Positions 35,924 through 44,543 of a stretch of DNA of 64,000 nucleotides are shown here, piece after piece. How positions within the stretch are numbered: the stretch's first letter is position 1; each line of letters opens with the position of its first letter. Position numbers and translations under genes: made by a program. The DNA comes from JAPPLB01 sp965208945 (GTDB taxonomy: Bacteria; Acidobacteriota; Terriglobia; Bryobacterales; UBA6623). The stretch covers positions 1,550,001 to 1,614,000 of the forward strand of contig OZ242366.1 in NCBI GenBank assembly GCA_965208945.1, written 5' to 3'. The notes below the pieces were generated by a model. The model was not told the origin of the DNA. It was given only the letters and a program-made list of their open reading frames with translations, and ran no database searches.

Positions 35924-37261
35924 ATGCTCAAGAAAATCGGTTGTCTGACGGGAACGGATCGGCAGTGGAATCGGCGCGACTTCGTGAAGGTCGGTTCGCT
36001 CGGTTTCCTGGGGATGAACCTGGCGCAGTCTCTCCGCCTGCAGGCGTCGTCATCGGCGCGGCTCTCCTCACAGGCCAAGGCGAAAGCCTGCATACTGCTC
36101 TGGCTCGAAGGCGGGCCGGCCCAGATGGACACCTGGGACCCCAAGACGAACAGCTCGTTCCGCCCGATTTCCACCAACGTTGACGGCATTCAGGTCTCCG
36201 AGCTGCTTCCGAAACTCGCCAAACGCATGGACAAGTTGGCGCTGATCCGTTCGATGAGCTCGTTCGGCGACGACCATCCGCAGGCGGTGCATTACGCGGC
36301 GACGGGGCATCTGCACAACCCGGCGATGCAGTTCCCGAGCTTGGGCTCGATCGTCGGCGAGCGCATGGGTTCGGCCAACGGCCTGCCGCCCTATGTCATC
36401 GTGCCGCGCTGGGAGCGCAGCCAGCAGTACCAGGAGTCGTTCCGTTCCGCCTTCCTCGGCCCGGACTACGCACCGATGCTGATTCGCGATCCTTCGAAAG
36501 AAGGGTTCGAGGTGACCGACCTGAGCCTGCCGAAGTCGGTTGCGCCCGCGGCGGTCGAGAATCGCCGCGCCTTCCTCGATGTCGTCGACCGTATGTATCG
36601 CGACCGCGTCAACAGCGCCGAGCATGCCAGGATGGACGCCTTCACTCAGAAGGCTTGGGAGATGCTCCTCACTCCCGGCGTCCGGAACGCCTTCGATCTC
36701 TCGAAGGAATCCGAAAAAACCAAGGATGCCTATGGCCGTGATTCCGTGGGACAGAGCCTGCTGCTGGCTCGCCGGCTCGTCGAAGCCGGCACGCGGTTCG
36801 TGACCGCCGCCGGGTTCCACGGGAATTCATGGGATACGCACTCCTTCAACGACAAGGGGCATCGGGACCGCCTGACGCCTCCCCTGGACCATTCGCTGTC
36901 GGCGCTGATCGATGACATGTCGGCGCGCGGTCTCTATGACGAGGTCATCGTCGTGGTGATGGGCGAGTTCGGCCGCACTCCGAACATCAACTCACGGCTG
37001 GGCCGTGACCACTGGCCGACCTGCTGGTCGCTGGCGATTGGCGGCGGCGGGTTGAAGACCGGCCTCACGGTCGGCAAGAGCGACGAAAGGTCCGCCTACG
37101 TCGTCGAGCGCAAGACCAGCATCGGCGACCTCTTCGCGACCATCTACAAGGCTCTCGGCATCGACTGGACCCACGAGTACATGACCCCCGTCGGCCGTCC
37201 CATCAAGATCGCCAACTCCTTCGAAGACGCCACCGGCGAGCCCGTCCACGAACTGGTCTAG
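35924..37261 (+). CDS. DUF1501 (sulfatase-fold) protein with Tat leader
   Basis: The start has a twin-arginine signal (WNRRDFVKVGSLGFLGMNLA). The body has the DUF1501 pattern, a distant alkaline-phosphatase/sulfatase fold: ACILLWLEGGPAQMDTWDPK, LALIRSMSSFGDDHPQAVHY, AGTRFVTAAGFHGNSWDTHS, DHSLSALIDDMSARGLYDEV, VVVMGEFGRTPNIN, GRDHWPTCWSLAIGGGGL. Metal-binding Asp and His residues are largely kept. It follows its usual DUF1549/1553 partner and should be exported folded. I prefer ATG 35924, which GAGG precedes by about 11 bases, over TTG 35915. Confidence 0.9.
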   Translation: MLKKIGCLTGTDRQWNRRDFVKVGSLGFLGMNLAQSLRLQASSSARLSSQAKAKACILLWLEGGPAQMDTWDPKTNSSFRPISTNVDGIQVSELLPKLAKRMDKLALIRSMSSFGDDHPQAVHYAATGHLHNPAMQFPSLGSIVGERMGSANGLPPYVIVPRWERSQQYQESFRSAFLGPDYAPMLIRDPSKEGFEVTDLSLPKSVAPAAVENRRAFLDVVDRMYRDRVNSAEHARMDAFTQKAWEMLLTPGVRNAFDLSKESEKTKDAYGRDSVGQSLLLARRLVEAGTRFVTAAGFHGNSWDTHSFNDKGHRDRLTPPLDHSLSALIDDMSARGLYDEVIVVVMGEFGRTPNINSRLGRDHWPTCWSLAIGGGGLKTGLTVGKSDERSAYVVERKTSIGDLFATIYKALGIDWTHEYMTPVGRPIKIANSFEDATGEPVHELV

Positions 37262-37310
37262 CTCAGTTGGTCTAAATCAGAGAGAAGCCCTTCCGTCGGT
37301 CTCCTGCGCC

Positions 37311-39206
37311 TCAGCCGCCGCTCGCGGCTTCCAGGTGGATGCGCGCGAGGCCGTAGACCAGGAACTCCGGCACGTCGAATCGCAGCCGGCCGTCCGACTC
37401 CTCGAATGCGAGCTCCTGGGGTTCGGGCTTCTCGGGAGACAGCGCTTCGACCTTTACGGCGCGGTTCCCCTCGGGGATGATGAAATCCACCTTGACGCTT
37501 TCGACTGCGATCGGCTTCTCGTCAGCGATTCCCCTGCCCCGATAGCCCTCCGGACCGGCTTCGCGGTTGTAGTTCACGAAGTGTAGATCGATCTCGTTGC
37601 CCTGCGCCGGGCGGCTCGCCGAGACGCGCACGGTGGTGGGCGCTTCGAAGCGGCTGAGTTGATCGAAGCTCACGCTATCGATCGTCTGCGCGTGTCCGAT
37701 GGCGTAGACCTCGCGATAACTGTCCCTCTGCTCCGACGTCACGATCTCGTCGGGGGACACGTCGAAGAGCACATGCTCGTCCATGAGCTTGTTGCCGACG
37801 TACTGGAATAACGTCATGGCCGGGATCAACTTGCCCTGATGGTTCTGGCTGCGAGGATGCAACAGCAGCGCTTCGCCGTACGGCCGGTTGGCCCGGAATA
37901 CGTCGTCATAGCGCTTGACGAACTGGTAATAGCGGACGAGTTCCTGTCGCGCGGACGGGTCGGTGAAGTTGATGTACTTCGCCATGGGCGCGCCGCCGTT
38001 GGCCATCAGTTCCGCCATCGAAGCGCGGATCTTCACGTTCTCGTAGTGGCACACCGTATAGGGTTTGTCATCGAAGCTGGCGCGCAGGTAACGCAGTTGC
38101 AACGTCGGTTCCTGCTTGCCGAGGCAGTACCAGAGATAGCTCTCGTCCTTGCCCCACAGCTCGCTCGGCAGCATGGCTCGTTCATCGTTCGAGCCCCGCG
38201 GCGGGTTGCCGAAATCGCCGGAGCTGTGACCCCACATGGAGGTGATCAGATCCGGCTTGATCGAACGGCCGTGCTCGTGGAGGACCTCGTCGAAGGCTTC
38301 CTTGTTGATGATGTCCGAGTACCGCCGCATTTCGGTCCGTAGCGGCGTTGTCTCGTTGGGGTTGTGGCGTGCAACGATTTCGGTGAATTGGTGTGTGTCG
38401 AGGTCGTCAATCTCGAACTTCTGTTGCAGCTCCTCGGCCTCGTAGCGGCCGCCCAGGTATTCCTTGAACCGCCGCTCGCAGTGTTCGCCGAGGCAGTTCC
38501 TTCGATAGAAGTAGTTGATCTGGAATCCGTCGACGCCGCGTTCGATGCCGCGCGTGACCCAGGCTTTGAGCACCTCGCGCCAGTGTGGGTTCGCCAGGCA
38601 GCCGTAATAGACGCCGAACGGCGCGGCGTCAGGGTCCGTCGTGTAGATCGGCGTGCCGTCGGCGTTCTTGGCGAGCAGGTCGACCGGGTTTTCTACCGGT
38701 TTCGGTCCGAGTTCGTCCTCGTCCCACAACTCGTTGTAGAAGGTGAAGAACCCGCCGGTGGGGTTGTTCGGGTCTTCGGTGGTGCCCAGCAGATACTTGG
38801 CGATGTCGAAGTGCCCGATCGGGCGCGCGCCGCGCTTGCGAACCTCGGCATTGATCTTCTCGAAGTAATCCCCGCTCAGCCGCAACCTCTCCGCGGGGTC
38901 TTCGGACTGGACCGCGCCCCCGTGGCTGGGCATCACGGGCCCGGTGAGGCCCTTGTATTTGTCGGGCAGGTGCGCCAGCGTCCAGAAGTCGGCGCCGTAA
39001 AAGCCGACTTGCACGATCTCAGGTTCGGCCTCCTCGATGAATTCGAGGTATCCGGGCTCGAGATACTGCCGCCAGTGAACGATCATGCGAGTGAATTCGA
39101 GCCTCTCCGCTTCGGCCTCCGGTTCCGGTTGGGGCATTTCGCAACCGAGCGGAAGAATCAACAGGACAAGCATGATGGATGCAACGAGACGGGAATGGGT
39201 TTGCAT
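37311..39206 (-). CDS. Lipoprotein with TIM-barrel glycoside-hydrolase-like fold, 631 aa
   Basis: The start at 39206 gives a lipoprotein signal: LVASIMLVLLILPLGCEMPQ with the lipobox LPLGC. After an acidic linker come motifs resembling family-A glycosidase barrels, for example MIVHWRQYLEPGYLEFIEEA, GVYYGCLANPHWREVLKAWV, RGIERGVDGFQINYFYRRNC, and ending MAKYINFTDPSARQELVRYY. It resembles beta-galactosidase/alpha-fucosidase-like proteins with a trimerisation-type domain, and the last 150 residues look like a beta-rich domain. No catalytic pair can be assigned with certainty. It converges on the DUF1501 gene. Substrate unknown. Confidence 0.62.
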   Translation of the reverse strand: MQTHSRLVASIMLVLLILPLGCEMPQPEPEAEAERLEFTRMIVHWRQYLEPGYLEFIEEAEPEIVQVGFYGADFWTLAHLPDKYKGLTGPVMPSHGGAVQSEDPAERLRLSGDYFEKINAEVRKRGARPIGHFDIAKYLLGTTEDPNNPTGGFFTFYNELWDEDELGPKPVENPVDLLAKNADGTPIYTTDPDAAPFGVYYGCLANPHWREVLKAWVTRGIERGVDGFQINYFYRRNCLGEHCERRFKEYLGGRYEAEELQQKFEIDDLDTHQFTEIVARHNPNETTPLRTEMRRYSDIINKEAFDEVLHEHGRSIKPDLITSMWGHSSGDFGNPPRGSNDERAMLPSELWGKDESYLWYCLGKQEPTLQLRYLRASFDDKPYTVCHYENVKIRASMAELMANGGAPMAKYINFTDPSARQELVRYYQFVKRYDDVFRANRPYGEALLLHPRSQNHQGKLIPAMTLFQYVGNKLMDEHVLFDVSPDEIVTSEQRDSYREVYAIGHAQTIDSVSFDQLSRFEAPTTVRVSASRPAQGNEIDLHFVNYNREAGPEGYRGRGIADEKPIAVESVKVDFIIPEGNRAVKVEALSPEKPEPQELAFEESDGRLRFDVPEFLVYGLARIHLEAASGG

Positions 39207-39359
39207 GGCTGATGCTCCTGAATGTGAAGTGGTGCCGGAAGCCGCTGTCTGCGCCGAGTATATCACTGCCGACTCCCCGGATTCGCTCGCCTGCGCCGGC
39301 CGCTGGATTTGCGCGGTCGCGGCCGGCCCGGACGCCTTTGACTGCCCAAGGGCCGGTTG

Positions 39360-39568
39360 CTAGCCTGTATTTCTCACCACGTGGCGAGGCGAAGTGCGTG
39401 AGAGGGCCGTCAGGACGAGGCGCAAGCCGTGCGGAGGAAAAAGGCGCGCGCCGCTTGGCGCGCGCAGGCGTACGTGAACAGTACGTTGAGCACGGCAAGC
39501 AAGCGCAACGAAGTCCTGGCGGTCGTATCGTGTGCTTCGACCGTCGGGTGGTGAGAAAGGCAGGCTAG
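39360..39568. mobile_element. YTAG-flanked inverted-repeat element, copy 4
   Basis: Left end CTAG + CCTGTATTTCTCACCAC; right end GTGGTGAGAAAGGCAGG + CTAG, the same 4-bp flank on each side. The interior contains GTGCGTGAGAGGGCCGTCAG, a 24-bp extra segment compared with copies 2, 5 and 6, then GCGTACGTGAACAGTACG and GAGCACGGCAAGCAAGCG. It lies between the divergent TIM-barrel lipoprotein gene and the sulfatase gene, and so would sit within or next to both promoters. Confidence 0.85.
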
Positions 39569-39593
39569 AATCCACGCACCAAGGAGGGCTGCG

Positions 39594-40964
39594 ATGGAAC
39601 GACGATCTTTTCTGGGAGGGCTGGCCGGCACGCCCCTGGCCGCCGGAAGCGCGGCGGCGCAAACGGCGAAACCGCGGCGGCGGCCTCCCAACGTGCTCTT
39701 CATTCTGTTCGACAAGTGCCGCCGCGACGCCTTCGGCGCGTACGGGATGAAGCCGGTTCACACCCCGAATATCGACGCGCTCGCGCAGGACGGCGTTCGC
39801 TTCGACACCTACTATGCCCCGCAAGGCCTGTGCGGTCCCTGCCGCGCTTCCATCATCACGGGCATGTATCCGAACGAGCACGGCATGCGCAAGAACTGCC
39901 ACCCGACCCATGGACGGGGCCAGAACTCGTACCACGGACGCAATCCCGATCCCTTCCACGACGAGCGCTTTCATCTCTGGGACAACTTCCCCTATGTCTT
40001 GCACAATGCCGGCTACCAGACGGCCCACGTCGGCAAGTGGCACTTGGGCCCCTCGAACCCCGGCTTTTTCGATACCTGGCGGACTTTCAACTCCCAGATG
40101 TTCCACTGGATCGGCAAGCCGCACGAGTCCGTCTATCGCCCCGACATGCAGACCGACCGCGGCATCGAGTTCATCAACGCGAACGCGGACAGGCCGTTCT
40201 TTCTCTATCAGTCCTTCTACCCGCCGCATCCACCATGGGATCCCCCCAGGAAATACTACGAGCCGTATCAGGGCTGGAACCTCGAGCCGAAGGGGTACTA
40301 CGAGACCGTCACGAGCCTGGACTGGAACGTCGGCCGGCTGGTGGAAGCCCTAAGAAAGAGAAAGATCCTCGACAACACCCTGATCATCGTCACGACCGAG
40401 CATGGAATGACCTTGCGGAAGTATCCCGGCACTGGCGTTCACGGCTATTCCAGTCCCTATGACGAGGTTTCGCGCATCCCGCTCGTGATGCATTGGCCGG
40501 ATGGGCTGCCGCGGGGCATGGTGTGGAATTCCGGGGTCGGCGCCGTGGATCTCGCCCCGACCATCATGGACGCCGCCGGGGCCGTGGGCCGCCTGCAGGG
40601 GCGCTATATGCCGCTCGAAGAGCGCAGCTTGCTGCCTGATCTGCAGGCGAAGCGGGACCGCTGGCGGATGCCCCTCGTCATGATGAACCACTGCCAGCGC
40701 TTGTACGAGGGCGCCTATTTCGAGGACCGCGCGATTCGTACGGAACGCTGGAAGCTGATCCTGCGCCGCTTCAAGTCATATTCGGAGGGTTCGCCGGGAT
40801 CTCTCCACGACATGCAGGCCGACCCCGAAGAGAGAAACGATCTCTATGGGAACCCGGCCCATCAGGACACCGTGGCGGACCTGTCTCGTCAACTCATGGC
40901 CTGGGGCGAGCGTCATGGCGATCCGATCGCCATGGAACTGGCGAGCCGCGCGTTGATGGGTTAG
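39594..40964 (+). CDS. Sulfatase-family hydrolase with altered metal-site residues
   Basis: Starts with a twin-arginine-like leader (ERRSFLGGLAGTPLAAGSAA). The formylglycine signature is CGPCR (Cys80 to Arg84), matching CxPxR, then ASIITGMYPNEHGMRKN. AHVGKWHLG and DNTLIIVTTEHGM follow. In typical sulfatases the first metal pair is Asp-Asp and the later one is Asp-His/Asn: here the first reads FDKCRRD (Asp40-Lys41) and the later TEHG (Glu for Asp). Arg84 and the HVGKWH Lys are intact. The product may act on another sulfate, phosphate or phosphonate ester, or bind metal differently. The ribosome site is AAGGAGGG. Inverted-repeat copy 4 ends 25 bp upstream. Confidence 0.82.
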   Translation: MERRSFLGGLAGTPLAAGSAAAQTAKPRRRPPNVLFILFDKCRRDAFGAYGMKPVHTPNIDALAQDGVRFDTYYAPQGLCGPCRASIITGMYPNEHGMRKNCHPTHGRGQNSYHGRNPDPFHDERFHLWDNFPYVLHNAGYQTAHVGKWHLGPSNPGFFDTWRTFNSQMFHWIGKPHESVYRPDMQTDRGIEFINANADRPFFLYQSFYPPHPPWDPPRKYYEPYQGWNLEPKGYYETVTSLDWNVGRLVEALRKRKILDNTLIIVTTEHGMTLRKYPGTGVHGYSSPYDEVSRIPLVMHWPDGLPRGMVWNSGVGAVDLAPTIMDAAGAVGRLQGRYMPLEERSLLPDLQAKRDRWRMPLVMMNHCQRLYEGAYFEDRAIRTERWKLILRRFKSYSEGSPGSLHDMQADPEERNDLYGNPAHQDTVADLSRQLMAWGERHGDPIAMELASRALMG

Positions 40965-40984
40965 CGGACTCTACGGCGCGCTGC

Positions 40985-41100
40985 AGGGCCGTCAGGACGC
41001 GGCGCGCTCCGCCCGCGCAGGCAACTCAGCCTGTAAGTTTTTTCACGAATCACGAGTCACGAAAACGGCCTTTCCCGAATCACGGCCTTTTCAGCTCGGC
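40985..41100. repeat. Fragments of both repeat families after the sulfatase gene
   Basis: GGGCCGTCAGGACGCGGCGC and CGCCCGCGCAGG match the middle of the inverted-repeat element without its ends. A heptamer array (CACGAATCACGAGTCACG at 41044) and an extra CGAATCACGGCCTTTT follow, ahead of the D-threonine-aldolase-like gene end. This looks like a degraded element. Confidence 0.6.
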
Positions 41101-41121
41101 AGCTTCCTCGGAAGGACGGAG

Positions 41122-42225
41122 CTAGGTCAATCGGCCGCGTGCCTCCAAAGGCCATACGGCTTCGAGCCGGCCTCCGCGCAGGCAATGGAACCGGTCGTGC
41201 AGGACGGTCGTGAAGTCGCCGTAGCCGGGTATCAGCTCGATCCGCTCGCCGACCGCCGGTCCGGACCCCCCGCTGACCTTGAGAATCCCATGCTCGGCGG
41301 AAAGGCTTTGGATCCGCAGATCGCTGCGGCCCTTCACTTCGGGCACGTGAACCTCCATGTTCATCGTTTTTCGCCCGGCGTCGATGATGGCGCGGTCGGG
41401 CGCCGGGCGGCTCGTGACGCTCGCCAGAATCGTGAGTGCGTATTCGAGGCTCCGGACACCGCATTGCTCGCGGTACATCAGGTCCATGAAGATCCCGCCG
41501 CCGGCCTGGATCTCGGTGAGAGCCGGTTGAAGCGCGGTGATCTCGTACGATCCCGTCCCGCCGGCGCTCACGATGGGACACGGTAGGCCGGCTTGCAGCA
41601 GCGCCTGCTTCGTGACGCCGAGCAGGCCGATGGATTCCGCGATCGCCTTTTCCTTCTCACCGGGGCCTTCCACTCGGAGCAGGTGCCCCTCGTACCCCAT
41701 GATCCCCGCGAACTCCAGGCTTGCTGACCCGTCGATTAGGCGCGCCAGCTCCACCGCCGCCTGACCCGGCTCGACGCCGCAGCGGCTCATGCCGATGTCA
41801 ACCTCGATCATGGCCCGCACCGGTCGTTCGGGTGGCAGAGCCGCAGAAAGAGCATCCACGTGATCGGAGTGGTCGACGACGACGATGGGGTCGGCGATCT
41901 TCCGAAGCGCCGCCAGCCGCCGCAGCTTGAGACCGCCAACGAGCGGGTTCGCGATCAGCAGATCCTTCACCCCGGACGCCGCCATGACCTCCGCCTCGCC
42001 GAGCTTCGCGCAGGTCAAGCCGATCGCTCCGGCGGCGATCACCTCGCGCGCGATGTCGGGACTCTTGTGGCACTTGGCGTGCGGGCGCCAGGCTAGGCCG
42101 TGCTCGGCGCAGTAGGCGCTCATCTTTCTCACGTTGCTCTCGAATACATCGAGGTCAATCAATAGACAAGGGGTGTCGATGTCTTCGCGACTCGTTCCGG
42201 GGGCAAGCTGGTTAAGGTCTGTCAT
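41122..42225 (-). CDS. D-threonine aldolase-like PLP enzyme (second paralogue), cytoplasmic
   Basis: A fold-type III enzyme of 367 residues without a leader: DIDTPCLLIDLDVFESNVRK, the PLP lysine in WRPHAKCHK (Lys51), VSAGGTGSYEI, and the C-terminal IQSLSAEHGIL and GERIELIPGYGDFTTVLHDR. The metal pair of D-threonine aldolases is His-x-Asp or His-x-Cys. Here the positions read Tyr-Gly-Asp, so the His is replaced but Asp is present. The family includes D-threonine aldolase and D-3-hydroxyaspartate aldolase; the true substrate cannot be told. It differs from the exported-looking paralogue at 9818-10999 in location and in which metal ligand is lost. It ends 20 bp from the repeat fragments. Confidence 0.82.
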   Translation of the reverse strand: MTDLNQLAPGTSREDIDTPCLLIDLDVFESNVRKMSAYCAEHGLAWRPHAKCHKSPDIAREVIAAGAIGLTCAKLGEAEVMAASGVKDLLIANPLVGGLKLRRLAALRKIADPIVVVDHSDHVDALSAALPPERPVRAMIEVDIGMSRCGVEPGQAAVELARLIDGSASLEFAGIMGYEGHLLRVEGPGEKEKAIAESIGLLGVTKQALLQAGLPCPIVSAGGTGSYEITALQPALTEIQAGGGIFMDLMYREQCGVRSLEYALTILASVTSRPAPDRAIIDAGRKTMNMEVHVPEVKGRSDLRIQSLSAEHGILKVSGGSGPAVGERIELIPGYGDFTTVLHDRFHCLRGGRLEAVWPLEARGRLT

Positions 42226-42594
42226 GCAGTTGATCGTCCCGGAACATGTCCGGCTTTGCGTTGAGAGGCGCGGCTCTCGAAAGCTTGTAGTGTACGCGTT
42301 CCGGGGCCGAGCCGGAGGCCGACGTGGCGCTGTGAAATGCGGTCCTCTGTTCCGGCTCGATGCCGGGCCTCTTGGGAAACCATGTTCCTGAACGGATCGC
42401 GGTCATATCGGGATCAGGTTAGCGCAAACCGGCCCGGCCGATGCCCCGGCCGAGCACGGCAACACGGGGCTGCATGCTGCATTGCACCCCCACGGTAAGG
42501 AATCGAACCCGCAAGGCGAGGGTCGCAATCCGATGTCGGCGCAATGGGAAACGTCCCGCTGGTGAGCCAAGAGGAACGTTTCCATTCCGCTCTG

Positions 42595-42860
42595 GACTGC
42601 ATTTCTCACCACGTGGGGAAGCGAAGTGTGGGACAGGGACAGCAGGACGAGGTGCGAGCCGCCCGCGCCGGCAACACGGCCCTTGGGGTTTTCACGAAAC
42701 ACGAGTCACGAGGCACAATCGTTGCATCGGGGTACTTTTCACGAAACACGAGACACGAATCACGGCCTTTCCCGTGGCACGTTTGGTGCCTGTTGGTACT
42801 GAAGCCCTTCAGTCTTTTTTTTCCGCCCCGGCCTGTTTAGCATGGGGAATGCGAGGCTGA
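42595..42860. repeat. Degenerate inverted-repeat element
   Basis: The left end resembles the family (ACTGCATTTCTCACCACGTGG) but is changed near the outer bases. The interior GAAGCGAAGTG...CAGGACGAGGTGCGAGCC is related, and two heptamer arrays lie at 42693-42716 and 42740-42764. The right end (GGGGAATGCGAGG near 42846) is only loosely complementary. It also carries the first part of the module seen twice in copy 1. Confidence 0.5.
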
Positions 42861-42924
42861 CGATCGTCTTACAGTCGGCGCGGGGCTCGCTGTAGAAGCT
42901 GTCCCCCACTACGGCAACACGGCC

Positions 42925-43109
42925 TTAGCCTGCATGTCTCACCGCGCGGCGAGGCGAAGTGCGTGAGAGGGCCGTCAGGACGAGGCGCGAGCCGCTTGGC
43001 GCGCGCAGGCGTACTTGAACAGTACGTTGAGCACGGCAAGCAAGCGTAACGAAGTCGTGGCGGCCCTATGGCGTGCTTCGACCGTCGGGTGGTGAGACAT
43101 GCAGGTTAG
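42925..43109. mobile_element. YTAG-flanked inverted-repeat element, copy 5
   Basis: Left end TTAG + CCTGCATGTCTCACCGC; right end GGTGGTGAGACATGCAGG + TTAG, identical 4-bp flanks. The base change in the left end (CATGTC instead of CATTTC) is matched exactly by the right end (GACATG instead of GAAATG), so pairing is kept. The interior matches copy 6. It is in a gene-free stretch upstream of the efflux operon. Confidence 0.85.
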
Positions 43110-43763
43110 GGTTTTCACGAGACACGAAACACGGCTTTTTTCGCCGTGGGTGCGCAAGGGACGCACAATCAGAACCCCTGCCCGGACCGCCGCGCACGCC
43201 GCCCGGTAGCCGCTTTCCTGCGCGTTGTGGCGCGGCAGGGGGCGGCTATGGCGCGGCATGGGCGGGCGGCCGTCCCCCGCATCGGCAACACGGCTTGGAA
43301 GGTTTTCACGAGTCACGAGACACGAAACACAGCTTTTTTTCGAAACACGTCCCTTACGGCCCTTCGGTGCGCCGTGCGGAGAAAAAGCGGAGCTGAAGGT
43401 GGCAGAACCAAAAACCGAAATCCGACACCCCGACCTCCGTGCCGCTATCAAGCCACGGCTTGCCTGCCCGCCATTGGACGCGGTTGGCTGGCTTTTTTGT
43501 TGCCCGGACACGGCTTCCCCGGCGGCTGTTTCCCGCTATTTCCCGTCATTTCTCGGGGGGGGTGCTCCGGAGCAGGTGTTCAAGCGCCGCTCACCGGAAA
43601 TCCCGGAAAAGTGTACAAAATCCCGCTTCTCCCAGGAAAATGCCTGAAGCGCAGCGTCCGCCGCCGCTCCCGTCGCCCTCCGGGCTCGTTCCGTTTGCCC
43701 CAAAGGGAACCCATGCTGAGAAAGGGGAACGATCTACGTTGCGAAGATCGGGTCGTATTCTGC
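43110..43763. other. Gene-free stretch with two heptamer arrays (about 650 bp)
   Basis: Arrays of ACGARNC units are at 43116-43133 and 43307-43331, each next to a T-rich tract. Frames such as 43146-43808 have repeat-derived composition and no ribosome site. Nothing else is identified. Confidence 0.5.
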
Positions 43764-43792
43764 TTGACAGCAGATTCAATTGGACGTATGAT
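43764..43792 (+). promoter_or_regulatory. Sigma-70-type promoter of the efflux operon
   Basis: TTGACA at 43764-43769 and TATGAT at 43787-43792 are separated by exactly 17 bp, near-consensus. Transcription would start about 43800, some 54 bases before the regulator's ATG. Confidence 0.8.
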
Positions 43793-43810
43793 TAAAACGT
43801 TTGTTTGAAT
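43791..43810. promoter_or_regulatory. Palindromic operator for the TetR-type regulator
   Basis: The 20-bp sequence has the form ATTnAAACnnnnGTTTnAAT, a perfect inverted repeat of the specified bases. It overlaps the last two bases of the -10 box and the start site, so binding would block transcription. TetR-family repressors usually bind such sites and autoregulate. Confidence 0.7.
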
Positions 43811-43853
43811 TATGCGCCGGCCAAGCTGCCCGGCGCGTCAAGTTCGAGGCGAA

Positions 43854-44543
43854 ATGGCAACGGGGACTAAAGAGCAGATTTTGGATGCCGCCGAGCGGAT
43901 GTTTGCCGAAAACGGCATCCACGCGGTGTCGTTGCGGACGATTATTGCGGAAGCGGACGTGAATCTGGCGGCGATTCACTATCACTTCGGGTCGAAGGAC
44001 GCATTGGTCGAGGCGGTCTTCGAACGCCGTGTGGGGCCCGTGAACGAGGCGCGATTGGCGTGGCTGGACAGGTTGGAGGCCGAATGGGACGGAGCACCTC
44101 CGGTGGAGGAAGTGCTGCGGGCGTTCGTGACCCCGGCGATTCAACTTGCGATGGATTCGGAGCGCGGACGGACGTTCATGAAGACATGCGGCCGCTTCTA
44201 TACCGAGGCGGGGGACCACCTGCAGCCGATTTTCGACCGTTTGTTCAGCAAGATCATCGAGCGCTATGTGGCGGCCTTCCAGAAAGCTTGTCCCGAGCTG
44301 CCGCCGGCGGAGCTGCTTTGGCGGTTTCACTTCACGGTCGGAGTCATGGTGCATACGCTGCTTGACAGCGAGAAGCTTCGACGCATTTCGGGTGGCGCTT
44401 GCGACCCGAGCGACGTGGAAGCGGTGGTGGAACGCATGGTGAACTTCGCGGCGGCGGGGATGAAAACACCTCCGGTGACGCCGCCGCACAAGGAGCGGGC
44501 CACGGTGGAACCGGAGGGCGTCGAAGTGGGGATTGGTTCATGA
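43854..44543 (+). CDS. TetR/AcrR family transcriptional regulator
   Basis: A classic TetR N-terminus: KEQILDAAERMFAENGIHAV, SLRTIIAEADVNLAAIHYHF and GSKDALVEAVF span the three helices of the HTH in the first 55 residues. The C-terminal ligand domain matches the TetR/CecR-type pattern (WLDRLEAEW...VTPAIQLAMDS, FHFTVGVMVHTLLDSE). The start at 43854 is favoured over upstream in-frame codons as the HTH begins immediately. It should repress the operon that it heads through the operator at 43791-43810; its inducer is unknown. The stop overlaps the next ATG (ATGA). Confidence 0.9.
   Translation: MATGTKEQILDAAERMFAENGIHAVSLRTIIAEADVNLAAIHYHFGSKDALVEAVFERRVGPVNEARLAWLDRLEAEWDGAPPVEEVLRAFVTPAIQLAMDSERGRTFMKTCGRFYTEAGDHLQPIFDRLFSKIIERYVAAFQKACPELPPAELLWRFHFTVGVMVHTLLDSEKLRRISGGACDPSDVEAVVERMVNFAAAGMKTPPVTPPHKERATVEPEGVEVGIGS

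Noticed and set aside
42490..42535. tRNA-like T-arm sequence (GGTTCGATTCC on the minus strand)
   Set aside because: The matching stem does not pair and no acceptor or anticodon arm could be built around it; probably chance or a very old relic.
3614..43331. CRISPR array
   Set aside because: The repeats are dispersed or period-7 tandem units without regular unique spacers, and no cas genes are present.
43146..43808. 220-codon plus-strand frame
   Set aside because: It starts in repeat sequence, has no ribosome site, runs through the promoter and overlaps the operator of the efflux operon.
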